Counted from the stretch's first letter, positions 14,804-29,621 are shown. The stretch is DNA of 64,000 nt from Gerris lacustris (GCA_951217055.1 OX578281.1:26881101-26945100), one strand, 5' to 3'. Numbers and translations are program-made. Notes: generated by a model not told the origin, from the sequence alone.

Positions 14804-16092
14804 ATAAGAATAAGGGTTTGAATAGCTGAATAAAATCGTAACACTGGGATGGATTGCGGAAGAACCCTCTTGTTCTCACTCTGATAGTTCTGAACAGGAC
14901 TTAGGACTCAGGACTAAAGACTGCTGAACAATACTAAGGAATATCAGATTAAGAATCTTCTCCGGACTTAACAATAAATGAAAAGTTTTATTGAGTTGCA
15001 GGTGGGTGCCTAGCAATGGAAAGCTATCGCTATATACTTTCCTTCCCTACTCTATCTACAGGCTAAAGTAAAAAGAGCGGAAAAGAATACAAAGGGTTTT
15101 CTTCTTTCACTGTTCCCCGGGTTACCTTTGTACGTTTTTCCTCTAGCTGGTCTTGAACACGATTTGTCCTTCCAGGCTTTTTTTTGGGAATAGTTTTCCT
15201 CATTTTCATTTTGACGAAAAGCTATTAATAGAACAATAAAAAAAAAATGAAAAAGGTACAATAATAAATTCATTCTATTTCATTGTTTTATATTTTTTCG
15301 ATTCGAGGTAAATATTATTCAAAAAGATTTAAGAATAATTGCTTGTGATCATTATGAAATATGTACACTGTCTGATTTCATTAAAGGACATTCTGTACAG
15401 GCGATATTTCTGACTTAATGTAACTTTTGAATAAAACTAACTAGCCTATCTTGTAAGGCTTGAAGTCCCCTCTAGTGCCAAACATTTGTTTTTGATAGTT
15501 CACCCTGTTATCACACCACGAGTACTTTTTTACGTAAAAATCAAACCAAATAAAAAGTATCCTATCTTGTAGAGGAGACTTTGGAGAATGTACCCTACTA
15601 TAAACTTGTTTCGATACCCCTTTAAGTTAGCAGCCTCCAAAGGTGAGTGATTTCAATTTTTTTTTTTTTTTTGCTATGTTTAGAGGTTAATTAAATTTTT
15701 AATGAGGAGAGGAGGGGATATTTGGGAATGATTTGGGGAGGGTCGATAAAAATTTTAAAAAATCAAACAAAAGCCTTGATATTAAATTCATCGGAATTAT
15801 TTTTTAAACATTTTTGCACACGAATTTTCAAGGTTTTTGAGCGCAGCTTTACCCAATTTAGAGTTTTCTTTTACAATACTTTCTTTTAAAATACTAAATA
15901 TACATCATAAAAGAAAAATAGGTTGTATGCCTATTGCATTCTCTCGCGCATAGGCACAACCAGGCCCTAGTTGTGTCAAAATTAATTTATCAAGCATATT
16001 CATAATTATTTAATAATACTAAGTTTTAATACTAAAGCAATATTAATAAGTAATAAGATTAACTTGGTGCGTAGGCTTCCGCGTGTAGACTC
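14804..16092. other. No gene seen
   Basis: AT-rich, with a T-run at 15657-15672 and short frames only. Confidence 0.5.
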
Positions 16093-16147
16093 GTAATAAA
16101 CAGCTTGGTTTTCCGGTGAAATCCACGTCACGAAGGGGATGAAGTCC

Positions 16148-16181
16148 GACGTTTCACTTCCACTACTGGAAGCATCTTCAG
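16148..16181 (-). ncRNA. Hammerhead-like core, locus 2, left copy
   Basis: On the minus strand: CTGAAGA, stem II GCTTCCA/TGGAAGT (one G-U), GAAACGTC. Palindromic ACGT at stem III. Confidence 0.45.
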
Positions 16182-16265
16182 GGGTGTGGTGCATCGTGAT
16201 GTTGACTCGATGCAACCAGTATGTCTTGTTGTTGCTTCCAGTAAACATCAAGATGCACCACACCC

Positions 16266-16299
16266 CTGAAGATGCTTCCAGTAGTGGAAGCGAAACGTC
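16266..16299 (+). ncRNA. Hammerhead-like core, locus 2, right copy
   Basis: CTGAAGA, perfect 7 bp stem II GCTTCCA-GTAG-TGGAAGC, GAAACGTC. This is the most stable stem II of all copies. Stem II differs from locus 1 in sequence but not in pairing, as expected if structure is what is kept. Confidence 0.5.
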
Positions 16300-17010
16300 G
16301 GACTTCGCATCCCCTTCGTGATGCGGATTTCACCGGAAAATCAAGCTGTTTATTAAGTAATAAGATGTTTACAAGTTCAAATTTAATTGACGGATACTTC
16401 GTAATTTGTAAGAATTGCCTTACGTTGTGAACGGAAGATCATGGTCCGACAAAATGTTTCGCTCGGGCCCCATTGATGCTCTTTCAGAGCCTTGGCACAA
16501 CATATTTATTTAGTAACTAACTCATGTTCATTTAATAATTCTTTATTTTATACTTAAGTTATTATTTTACCAGTGACGTATAAAGTATGTGCCACTTTAG
16601 TTAGCATTTTTTTTAAAGTTGGAATACTATTTTATTATACTATCGAAATGAAATAAGGTTTGTACATGAAAGAGTGATACGAATTGACCTTATCAAAACC
16701 CCTGTATGTTTATGTTAGTCATATACTGTGCTATATTTAAGATAAATATAACCTGGCAATATATTGCTTGATATTCCCTGTACCTAAGTAATTATGTATT
16801 GTTGTCTATGAGATATGACTATATGACCTTTGACTGGAAAAGGTCTAACAATTGATAAAACTGTCTAGTTGCCTCGAACAAATCAGCTTTCAAAATAAGC
16901 AACTTAGTTAGCCTACAGTAATACTAATTCTTTATTTTATAATATTTATAAAGATTCTAATAATATTTATTAAATATAGTAAATTTATTCGACGTTAATT
17001 TAACTTGACG

Positions 17011-17721
17011 TTAATTAACTTCGTTAATTTAATACAAATAATAGCTTACTCTAAAGTTGCGGCTAACTCGTTGCTTATGTCAAGAGTAAGGTTTATACAT
17101 CTGATGGAGCGACACACTAACCCCGTGTAATCCATTACAATATAGTAGTATAAGCCCTTGGGTAGGCCTATAAGCCCTTCACGGGTACTGTAATAATTTC
17201 GTTAATTTAATATAAATAATAGGTTATGTAAAGTTGGGGCTAACTTGTTGTTTATGTCAAAAGTAAGGTTTATACAGCTGATGGAGTGACACACTAACCC
17301 CTTGTCATCCATTGGAATATTGTTGTCTAAGCCCTTTGGTAGGCCTTTAAGCCCTTTACGGGTACTGTAATAGTTTCGTTAATTTAATATAAATAATAGG
17401 TTATGTAAAGTTGGGGCTAACTTGTTGTTTATGTCAAAAGTAAGGTTTATACAGCTGATGGAGTGACACACTAACCCCTTGTCATCCATTGGAATATTGT
17501 TGTCTAAGCCCTTTGGTAGGCCTATAAGCCCTTCACGGGAACTGTAATAATTTCGTTAATTTAATACAAATAATAGCTTATGTAAATTCGCGGCTAACTT
17601 GTTGCTTATGTCAAGAGTAAGGTTTATACAGCTGATGGAGCGACACTCAAACCCCGGGTGATCTATTGCAATGTAGTTGTGTAAGCTCTTTGGTAGGCTT
17701 AAGCCCTTCAGGGGCTGTTCC
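17011..17721 (+). repeat. Four tandem copies of a 177-178 bp unit
   Basis: Units start near 17014, 17191, 17368 and 17545. Each contains TTCGTTAATTTAATA, AAATAATAG, ACAGCTGATGGAG (ACATCTGATGGAG in unit 1), CACTAACCCC or a close variant, and TAAGCCCTTCA or similar. Units 2 and 3 are nearly identical, units 1 and 4 more diverged. Single related copies elsewhere (2412, about 32400, about 59050) show it derives from a dispersed element. Confidence 0.85.
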
Positions 17722-18843
<1,122 letters not shown>

Positions 18844-19210
18844 CCATTTATTATAATGACGTGAAAAACGCCTTTATATGCATTTATATTCTCCAAACGC
18901 AATGTACGTCAAAATTTTCATACGCAGTATCTTTGAGATTATGGTAAAGTTTAGCGGTTTTATTGTTGGGTTTGTGCCCGACAATCGCGTTATCACAATC
19001 AAATTTATGAAGAAGTTTCTAAGTACTTTCGGATAAGCCATTTTTTAAAAATGTCTAGTTCTTTTTAATAATGCATAAAACAATAGCCCGTGGAGACCTG
19101 CCAAAGGGCTTACACTAAAAAATTCGTTGTACCTTAATTTTATTTTATTAATTTATTATTATTTATTTATTTTTATTTTTTTGTTAAGTTGTAAAAAAGG
19201 GGTCCATAAT

Positions 19211-19370
19211 AATTCAATTCAATTCAATTCCTTTATTTCCGTTTCATACATGTTACAATGACGGTTCATCTCAGGTAACGAAACGAGAGTCTTCAATAGC
19301 CAATAATGGCTAGAGCGAAGACTCTGTCTAGCTCTACACAATCATTCTCTACATAATTATTCTTTATTTC
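19211..19370 (-). mobile_element. 3' end of a non-LTR retrotransposon
   Basis: On the minus strand the sequence ends GGAAATAAAGGAATTGAATT and continues in a short (AATTG)n tail at 19211-19230, a usual 3' terminus of insect LINEs. The upstream part is cut by the family 1 copy at 19375. No RT frame remains here. Confidence 0.5.
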
Positions 19371-19374
19371 TCTT

Positions 19375-19889
19375 TTGCTTCCGAGCTTACCGAAGGTAAC
19401 GGAAGCATTGTGTTCACTTTTGAGAACGAAAAACTTTTATGCCTCCGATTTTAAAAATTCCAAGACAGAAATCCGTTTCAGACATCAGGGAACATTTTTG
19501 GTCTCGTGTCTGTCTGTCTGTCTTTCGGTCTGTGTGTCCGCGAATTTTGAAACGTGCGACGATAACTTGAGTAAATGTCAACCGATTTTGATGAAATTTG
19601 GTAGACATGTTCATTTTACCAATGCCCAGGACGAGTTCGTTGGACAACATTATCCGACCAAGCGTTCACGAGCAACGCTCGCGTAAACGTGAACTTCAAA
19701 TTTAAAATTGGAATTTTAGGTCGGGAAAAAAATCTAACTTCATCTATTCAATGAGACAAGCATATTTTTCAGTAAAAACAACAGCGACACCGCTATGAAG
19801 TGTTAAAGATCGCTAAAACTATTAATAGTTTTTACACAATAAAGTATATGATAGGATGCGAGGTAGCTATGTGCCACACTAATTGGCAG
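19375..19889 (+). repeat. Family 1, A form, complete
   Basis: The 5' hairpin (GCTTCCGAGCTTACCGAAGG then TAACGGAAGC), TGTCTGTCTGTC, CCGATTTTGATGAAATTTGG, AGCAACGCTCGCGTAAACG, AACAGCGACACC and the terminal GTGCCACACTAATTGGCAG are all present. With 43673-44232 it defines the A form. Confidence 0.8.
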
Positions 19890-20075
19890 TCTATTTTTTT
19901 TGTTAAGATAAAAATACAAAAATAATTTCAAAATTCTTAAATTAAAATGAAAAAAAAAAAAACAAAAAAAACATTAAAAAAATATAAATATACATTTCAA
20001 ATATATTTACGCATACATACATAAATATACACACACCCACAAACGCATACATACATACATAAATAAATAAATAAA

Positions 20076-20079
<4 letters not shown>

Positions 20080-20141
<62 letters not shown>
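20080..20141. repeat. (TA)n microsatellite, about 62 bp
   Basis: TA run flanked by (ACAT)n and (AAAT)n stretches (20010-20080, 20141-20210). Confidence 0.95.
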
Positions 20142-20145
<4 letters not shown>

Positions 20146-20460
20146 TACATATATATTCATATACATATATACATACATACACACATAACTATAAATACAT
20201 ACACACACATACAAATGCTAAACAACTAATTTAAAAATAAACTTTAACTTCATTTTACCATATAATAATAATATTAATGAACAATACTTTTTATAAAAAC
20301 AATAAAAACATGAAAAAGGCTGTTGTAAGACCGAGTTTTTTTAAACTATTTTTCCATGTATAGATCAAAGTCTCCTCATCAAATAACAAGAGACATTCGA
20401 GAAAGACCTGCATATTCTATTCTAATTTAAAATATAAATAAATATAAGCAATAATTAATA

Positions 20461-20745
20461 TTATTTAGCCAATGTCTGTTGCGCGATTAGATGCTTATTT
20501 ATAGCTTTTTTATAAGAATTGATGTTATTGATATTTCTAATTTCAATGGGCGATTCATTGTAAAATTTAGGTCCCCATACTTGAAATGATTTATGTTTGC
20601 GGGTGGACTTGCAGTGAGGTACATTGACTAATAACTGTTGCTTAGATCGGGTGGGATATGTGTGTAGAGGGCTATATATTTCACAATGGAAATAATGCAT
20701 TAATCTCTGTAGGTAGAGATTAGATGTAAGGCCGAAAGCACGAAT
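20461..20745 (-). pseudogene. C-terminal tail of a LINE reverse transcriptase ORF
   Basis: The minus-strand frame includes YLQRLMHYFHC, then HTYPTRSKQQLLVNVP, then KSFQVWGPKFYNESPIEIRN and INSYKKAINKHLI before the stop at 20461. The order TRxxxxL...P...GPKxYNxxPxEI...FKKxL is typical of the last 80 residues of Jockey/CR1-type ORF2 proteins. The frame meets a stop upstream near 20750, so only the tail survives. A 3' UTR may continue to the left. Confidence 0.6.
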
Positions 20746-20939
20746 TTATATTTTTAATATTAAATTGCTGAAGATGTGGTTTTTTTTTTTAATAATAAAA
20801 AGGTTTATCTTTTATCCTTTAATAAAATGTATTTATTCTCTATATAAGTTTAAAATCTCGTAGTGTAGACAGCTTGTAATAAAATTGGTTAGAACCACGA
20901 AGAAACATTGTAGACATCCCTTTCATTGATTCGGCACCG

Positions 20940-21060
20940 TCAATCATTGTAGAGCATTTCTAGAAGAACATTAGGAAGTAGTTAACAAATGTTAAAGCTT
21001 TGTGTATTGGCTGTATGGCAATAAAGCCAATGTAAATGCAAAAAAACAAAAAAAAAAATA
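20940..21060 (+). mobile_element. LINE 3' end with A-rich tail
   Basis: GGCTGTATGGCAATAAAGCC followed by an A-rich run (21040-21063) is a typical LINE 3' terminus. It is unrelated in orientation to the RT tail at 20461. Confidence 0.4.
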
Positions 21061-21189
21061 ATAAAACCTTATGTATGAAGAAAAGTACGGAAAAGCGATA
21101 ATAAAAAAAACTTGCTTACTGAATTGTCGTGTTGATTACAGATGTGTATGAAAAATATTTTATACAACTGGAAAAGAAAATCGTAATGT

Positions 21190-21660
21190 GAGACAGTAAG
21201 GATCTTTTCGGGGATACGGCCCCTCCGAGGCTGGACCGGGATTTACTCCTCCGGGCTCCTTTTCAATATAATGGAATAGTCAGGGGTGGGGTGAGGATGA
21301 TGTCGGGCTCCACGTCAAAGCCAGAAGATGTAATATTCATTTTAGGGTCTTCTTGCGGTCGGCAAGGGATTTCTTTCCGGGGTGGATAAAGAAGAGAAAA
21401 AAGTGCTGATGCTTACGAAAAAAAGCAGTGGGGAGGATAGCAGAGGGTCCCGAAAAAGGAGGGGGGTGGGTAGGGATTCGAAAAGTGGCTTATGTCGGAG
21501 GTAAAGCCACGGGACTCGGTCGGGGAGACTTAGAAGCGAAGTTCACTTGACTTGGGGGGGGGGGGGACGCTTCATAGAGAAGTACGGTCACGTCTGGCTT
21601 GGGAACTAACAAAGCTTCCTAGAGCTCCCTTCTTTCTTTTCTTTCTCTTTTTTTTACTGG
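21190..21660. other. GC-richer tract, no gene recognised
   Basis: The composition changes sharply here: GGGGATACGGCCCCTCCGAG, many G-runs and a 13-base G-run near 21556. It looks like the untranslated end of a retroelement. Frames are short. Confidence 0.4.
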
Positions 21661-22917
21661 GACCACCTAGAGTGTAGAAGGGCTCATGGAAAGGGTTTTT
21701 TCCCTTTACCAGGCCCTTTTCATATAACACATAGACACAGATATCATTTCGCATAGACGGAACAAAAAAAAAGGAGAGAAAACCCCTTTTTTTTTAACAC
21801 CCTTAAAGGTCGTAGAAGCTTGACGTGAGCTGACACCGTACGACTCGGGTTCAAACGAGTCGAACTCTCCGTCCCCACCATAACACCCAAAACTACAACC
21901 CTCACGTAAAAGTATAAAAGACACACACCCAGCACATTCTCATATCAATAGTGGGGAAGCAACGGTCATTACCATGTTTAGTTCGGGTAGGCAAAATAAC
22001 GGATTCAACTAAGAATTATATTATATACTTTTCACAGCTGACTACAAATTGTTCTCTTTATCCCCTCATCTAACGTTTTCTAACTTATGTATTTAACTTG
22101 CCATCGGCAGAATTTAGAATTTACTGTGTAATATTATAACCACCTATAAATTCAACATTTCAGTTTTAGTGTTAATTTGTTTGTAAAATCTATCTAGATA
22201 CTTATAATTTAAATGACAAATATCTGATTGATTCATCGCGACATCATGGTCATAATATTTTCTTAAGGTTTGTTTATTTTATTCCCTAAGTGATTTCCAA
22301 GAATTACAGTTCGAACGCAGAGAGAATGCGTTTGGAAAAATCGAAAATAGTTTTAAATTTACTATCGACTGAGCTTCGAGATATATCGAAGCCACTTTGC
22401 AGAGTCCCCTTTAGGTGTTCCGGCCTCTACTACCTAGCGCTATTATACTATACACTCAATTGGCCTAGTCACCATTCAACCTAACTTTCTTTCATTCCTA
22501 TTGAAACATTTTTTTATTTTATTTTTTTTTTTACATTGGTTCATACATTATTAGAAAATAATAAATAATATTATTTTAACCTATGTTTGCTATCAAACTA
22601 ATTTTTAAAACTTATGCTTTCTTACTGATTTTAAGGAGTAATGTAATCTTTATCTGTATTTGTAAACTTTATATTGATAGCGCATAAGCTACTTAACGTG
22701 TCGGTAACTTAGGATTATAAAAAGCGGAAGGATGAAGTGGAATGAAAGGATGGGATTACTTATATACGTGTGGTGATTGACCTTAACTTGGAACGAGATA
22801 AATCCTTTATTTTTAAAGAACTGAAATTTTTCATGGAAAATTATAACTTACAAATATTTGTAGGAAAATAATCATAATACACGCTGCTTTTCTTTTAACA
22901 AATGTCCCGCTTAAAAT

Positions 22918-23605
22918 ATTTATTACTTAGATGAGACATGGATTGATTCCAACCTTACTATTAAAAAATGCTGTCAAGGAGGTGGTGTAAACGGAATAAT
23001 ATCAAAAGAAAATGCAAGCAAAAAATTATTGTTGTTAATATTGGATCAATATAAGGATTTTTTAGAAGACACCACTTTAATTTTCAAGGCAGGAATAGCA
23101 TCAGGTGGTTATTAAGGACGGATAAGTAATGTTAATTTTGAAAATTGGATAACAGTAAAAGTAATGATCAAATTGAAACCTAACAGTGTAGTTTTCATGG
23201 ACAACACCACCAATGATAATCTTCAAACTAAAAAGGTACCAACAATGTCACAGAATAAAAAAAGGAATGATGGAATGGTCAGAAAATAGAGTATGATCAA
23301 TCAATGAGAAAATTAGCTTTGTTCGACCTTATATCTTTAAATACGCCTAAAGAAAAAAAGCTGGCTCAAAAAAAAAAGAAAATGGCCACATTGTTGATAA
23401 TGTACGAACTCCTCCGTATATGTGCGAATTGAGTTAGCATGGTCACAAATGTCCTTGGTTTTTCCTACGGACCCTAAAAAGTTTTAGAAAAACAGATAAA
23501 ATTTTAAAAGATACAGTAGATGAATTTATAATATCATTAGGAGGATGCGAAGAAAACAATTCTGCTAATGATACAGATTCAGAGTTAGCCACACCACTAG
23601 AATAG
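22918..23605 (+). pseudogene. Decayed DDE transposase (Tc1/mariner-IS630-like)
   Basis: The reading frame contains YLDETWIDSNLTIKKC (first catalytic D), then IFKAGIASGGY and VVFMDNT (second D). After disrupted frames come PPYMC and IELAWSQMS (third catalytic residue, E). A C-terminal acidic tail ends in TPLE and a stop. This order of motifs is that of DDE_3-type transposases of the Tc1/mariner group. In-frame stops near 23112 and 23288, frame changes and an apparent deletion between PPYMC and IELAW show it is dead. Inverted repeats at 22361-22500 and 24478-24630 bracket it. Confidence 0.7.
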
Positions 23606-24130
23606 TAATATTTTAGTTTTATTGATTTATAAATCACTTAGTTTATCTTGAACATAGATAAATACAACACAATTTTTAAACACGCCATGGATTGGTCATA
23701 AAAAAAAAAACTTTTTCCGTGGTAGGCTGTGAAATAGTAACTTTAGAGCCTAAAAAACATAGCTAAAATCCATTTTTTCATTACGTGGACTTAAAAAATC
23801 TTTTCATTACTCCTAGCTGTAAAGAAAAAATCTTTTACGTCCTAGGCACTAAAAAGATTTTTTCTTTACGGCGGGTAGTTGTCAAAACTTCCGTTAGTAC
23901 CGCTGCAGTCTTTGTAGAAATGCTTCTAGTACGATAAAAATCCGCTAGATGTCAATGCGTTTTATTTATCTTTTCTTATAGTATAACCTCATTTTAAGGT
24001 TTCTTTTTTTAAGTCTTAAGTATGTACTAATATTTGTTATTATTATATATTGATTAGTGATTAATATTTAATGTTTTTTTTCATTGTCTGCTACCTCGGA
24101 AAAAATAGCATATGCTACGCGACTTTGAAG

Positions 24131-24211
24131 TGTTTTTTCTTTACCTTGGCAATATTTACTGTCTCGCTTCGCTCGACAGTAAATGTAATTGCCGCGGTAA
24201 AGAAAAAACTC
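24131..24211. repeat. Hairpin, about 80 bp
   Basis: Arms GTTTTTTCTTTACC/GGTAAAGAAAAAAC and TTTACTGTC/GACAGTAAA surround a TCGCTTCGCTC loop, with one internal mismatch region. Confidence 0.7.
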
Positions 24212-25105
24212 ACTTCACAGCCTTGTAACATAATATACTATTACCAGTCCTAAACCAAGGTAAAGTGTGAAGGAAAATACGTTGTTGTTCTTTATTTTAG
24301 TTCATTAAGTTTAAGTTGATTGTTTATAATCTATAATCAGATTAAGTTTCAAAATTAGTAAGATATCATGTGTTTTAAAATATTGTATATAGCAAACATA
24401 TGTTAAAGTAATATGACATTCTTTTCTAACAATGTATCAACTAATGTTTAATAATCATTTTCATTTGGGAGAATATCAGCATAAAAAGGAATGAAAGAGA
24501 GTTAGGTTGACTGGTGACAAGGCCTATTTAGTGAATAGTATAATATTGCTAGGTAGTAGAGACCGGAACTACTAAAGGGACTCTGCCTAGAGGAACATCG
24601 ATATATCTAGAAGCTATGTCGATAGTAATCGTAAGTTTGAAACTTCGACCCAAGATCGATTTTTCAACACACTTAATCTCATTGTTCCAACTGCCCTTTT
24701 ACTTTAAACTATCATGAATCAAAGCAAATTGTATTCCAATACAAATCCTGAAAGTACTTCCCCGAAAAAGAGTCTGATTAATCAGAGTCTGTAAGTAAGA
24801 GTCGAGTTTAGTATTGGCAACAAAGAAAGTGGAAATTTTGTACATTTAAATATCATATATATCTACACAAGCAACTTTCCAAAGAAAAATCTCATCCCAT
24901 GAAAATAGTTACAAGCTGGGAATAAAGATTCCTTTCCCCTGGCAGAGAAAATTATTTTTATCTACGATTGATACAAAATATAAATATTATATCTCTGTTT
25001 AGATGCGTAGAAAGGGATTCTTTGGTAGCTGTATTCATTGCGCATGCGCGTTCATAATTCTTAAACTAATTTGTTATTTGTTTAATTAAAGTAACTGTGT
25101 ATATT

Positions 25106-25419
25106 GAGTTTTTAGTGAAAAACAATTAGTGATTTACGTGATTATGATGAAAATGAGAAGAATAATATACCTCCCGAAATAATTAATTCGGCACAAAATA
25201 TGAGCTAATGAATCAAAAGAGGAATACGAACTTACATACAGGAAGTTTATTAATTTTTTTTCTGTATTTATTATTAAAATCCAACAATCGTAGATAAAAT
25301 ACGGTACGCAACTCGTGCTTTGCTCGTGTGGTTTTACTACCCTCGCTACCGCTCAGGTGCAAACTCCACACTCGCACGCCAAATGCTACTTTCTGCACTA
25401 GACGCGTAATGTACTATTA
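25106..25419 (+). repeat. Dispersed repeat, copy 2 (with 1589-1926)
   Basis: This copy has indels relative to copy 1 and has lost the ATG of the small frame. It keeps the CpG-bearing 3' part (CTCGTGC, ACTCGCACG, CTAGACGCG). Just upstream, GCGCATGCGCG near 25040 also occurs in similar form at about 1100, in the neighbouring element. Confidence 0.6.
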
Positions 25420-26564
25420 AGTAAATATTCATAAATTATTCATAGATAATCAAATCTTAACAGGAAAACCCTTAACCAATGGAAAGCACAGGACAAGAAA
25501 GTTTAATACAAATATTATTGCATACAATATACTAGAATTAGCCCCGCGCGATGTTTATGCTAAGAATCAGTGACTGTATCATAGCGCTATAATATATTGG
25601 ATTAAATGTAGGCCACACCCAGGAAATTAATATCATTATATTTTATCAGTGTTATAATAGAAAATGACACTGCTAGGTTTGAGAAATAATAATAAATTAA
25701 AAAAAAAAAAAAATAACAATGATAGAACATACATCAACGCATTACATTTTTTATTATTACTCTAAATTATTTGAAACATAGGAAATTAAGATTAAGGTGA
25801 AATAATTGTATATATAATTGTGTGTATAAGTTTTATTATAAGTTAAGCTACACAAAAAAAGAAAACTATGTTCTAGAAATAATTTGCCACCATTGAAAGA
25901 CATTATTATAACATCTAAAACTCACAATATAACTATAAAATTATCCTAAATAATCTAAAACAGATATTTAAATTAACTAAAACAATATCTTAAATAAACT
26001 AAAAACATAAACTCAAAAAAACTAAAATACTTTCTTAATACAGCGACTAGGAATCTATTTTTAAAAAATCCTATATTAATAATATGATGATAAACGCAAA
26101 TAAATAAATAGTTAATATAAAAAAGAAATTGTACCTTAAGGACCAATGTACACAGAGCAGGTGACGAACGGTGGCACGGCGCGAATTTAAAAAAAGCGAG
26201 GATTAGGAGCTGACGCGCACCATACGATTGTTGACGCTACACTGAACTCAAAGAAAGTCGAAGTAGGAGGGGTATTGTTTACATCCAGCTTCCAATGTGT
26301 GTTTATGCGGAAACAAACATATTTATTTATCTTTAACTTTTCGAACAACAAACTATATTATGTTTTCTTTATACTATTTCGAACTGCTTAATATATTATG
26401 TATATAATAATAATATTATTTTAAAAAATATATAATACAAATTTTTATTATAATGAGATAATAAAAAATTATATTATTTTGGTTAAAAAGTAAATATGAT
26501 GATATTTACATGTATTTATTCTTTATATTATTTATAAATACTACTTTTTTTTCAAATGATCTAA
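25420..26564. other. No gene seen
   Basis: Strongly AT-rich. A small GC-richer stretch at 26150-26290 (GGTGGCACGGCGCGAATTT) may be a MITE piece. No partner terminus found. Confidence 0.5.
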
Positions 26565-28323
<1,759 letters not shown>

Positions 28324-28582
28324 TTTACTCTATATATGGTAGAACCGATGGACGTACAACAATAAGTCATAGGACCAGAGTTGTAGATCTTTTAATATCA
28401 GTTACCGCTGGTGCAATCTACTTATTGATACAACCTACCGTTTAGCCGCAATAATCCACCGATAAAAACTTCAAAGTTGCGTCCGCCATCATTAATTTTT
28501 GAAGGGGTAAAATATAAAAAATCGGGTACGGGGTACCTCGGAACTTTTCCTCACTTCAGAGACCACCAAAGTGGCCTCCATT

Positions 28583-28612
28583 GGACGTGGTCAGTACTTG
28601 GATGGGTGACCG
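28583..28612 (+). repeat. 5S rRNA-derived segment (pseudogene or SINE3-like head)
   Basis: GGTCAGTACTTGGATGGGTG plus ACCG matches the internal control region (C-box side) of 5S rRNA. The conserved part is about 30-40 nt, too short for a gene, and 3' DNA is unrelated. A 5S-derived SINE promoter or a small pseudogene are both possible. Confidence 0.6.
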
Positions 28613-29345
28613 TTTTGAAAAAACTGATTTTATCATCATTCTTCAATAAAAACATTATTTTAAATATATATTTTATTTAATTATTTGCAATTTGGCGGTA
28701 TTTTGACAGATGTAAACAAAATTTGACGTCATCTAAATTATCACACTAATAAATAATTATATTCGCTTATAACTTTTAAACTAATTAATGGAAATTCATC
28801 GGTTTTTTTTTTTATATTTGTTCCATAATTTTTTCCGGTTCCAACGATATATGTAAAAAACGAATTTATACTTTCGGTATTATTAACCGTCAAATTTTAA
28901 AAATTCAAAAATTGATAACTTCAAAATGGAGGCCAATATCAAAATGGACTTTGGTGGGCTTGTTTGTCATAGAGAGAGGTACATTCGTGCCAAATTTCAA
29001 CTCGATTAGGACCATTTTCGAATTTTTACAATTTTTTAATTTTTTGCTGACTCTTGGGCTTAAGATACAAATGGGTTTAAGGAAAAAGTTGATTCTCTGG
29101 GCGGCACCACTACAGGTAAAGACTGACTTTTCTGCCAAGTTTCAACTCTCTAAGTTAAATACCTTGGGCACTACAATGATAGCATACACACGCACATACA
29201 TACATACATACAGACGTCATGCTGAAAACCACTCAGGAGGTCTTAAAAACACCCAAAACGGATAATTCCGTTGAAACTATGAAAAAAAATATGGGTGAAA
29301 ACAATACTTTTCCTATATATATACCTTCGGAGAAGGAGAGGAAAA
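28613..29345 (+). repeat. Probable dispersed element downstream of the 5S-like segment
   Basis: It contains phrases common in arthropod non-coding repeats (TGCCAAATTTCAACTCGATT, CATACATACATACATACAGA) and ends near CTTCGGAGAAGGAGAGGAAA. An open frame at 28912-29265 crosses it but has no recognised domain. Whether it forms one unit with the 5S-like head is unknown. Confidence 0.3.
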
Positions 29346-29486
29346 GTTAAAAAATAAATAAAACTTTTCACACCGAAGCCAAGAAATTGGTCCGAGACAA
29401 CTCAGACCTACTCTCTTATATTTACGTTACGAGTTCATAATAACTTAGCCCAGTGTTTTCCATTTATTAGTTTTTGAGTTTTCGTA

Positions 29487-29621
29487 TGCTTAAGTGTAAA
29501 TTGTAACTAATATTCACTAAAGAAATATAGAAAAATACTTTGACATCAGAGTATTTTATCATAATGTTAGAGTATTTTTCTATATTTCTTTAGTGAATAT
29601 TAGTTACAATTTACACTTAGG
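29487..29621. repeat. 135 bp foldback
   Basis: Arms of about 53 nt (TGCTTAAGTGTAAATTGTAA ... and mirror ... TTACAATTTACACTTAGGCA) pair almost perfectly around a loop of about 30 nt. Confidence 0.8.

Larger units (their letters stand above)
16065..16357. mobile_element. Inverted-pair element with two hammerhead-like cores (locus 2)
   Basis: Arms run from AATAAACAGCTTGGTTTTCC (16093) to its mirror ending 16357, and the left arm extends to GTGCGTAGGCTTCCGCG. Each arm has CTGAAGA, a GCTTCCA/TGGAAGC stem and GAAACGTC. Outside the cores both arms share CCCCTTCGTGA and TTTCACCGGAAAA. Same family as 6650 and 36576. Confidence 0.6.
22361..24630. mobile_element. Degenerate Tc1/mariner-like element with long inverted repeats
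   Basis: 22361-22500 and 24478-24630 are about 80 percent identical in inverted orientation (shared words GATATATCGA, TCTACTACCTAGC, CAACCTAACT). The decayed transposase sits between. The inner right part holds hairpins at 23700-23880 and 24131-24210 (TTTTTTCTTTACC and mirror). True ends and target duplication were not fixed. Confidence 0.5.

Noticed and set aside
17011..17721. CRISPR-like regular repeats
   Set aside because: Units are 177 bp with no short repeat/unique spacer pattern, and the DNA is eukaryotic.
19375..19686. 103-codon frame
   Set aside because: Family 1 repeat sequence. The 43.7 kb copy is frameshifted relative to it, so there is no sign of protein selection.
28583..28612. 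5S rRNA gene
   Set aside because: Only about a quarter of the gene is similar, with no 5' part or terminator.
28912..29265. 117-codon frame on the plus strand
   Set aside because: Crosses a dispersed non-coding repeat, includes a translated (CATA)n run and has an equally long antisense frame.
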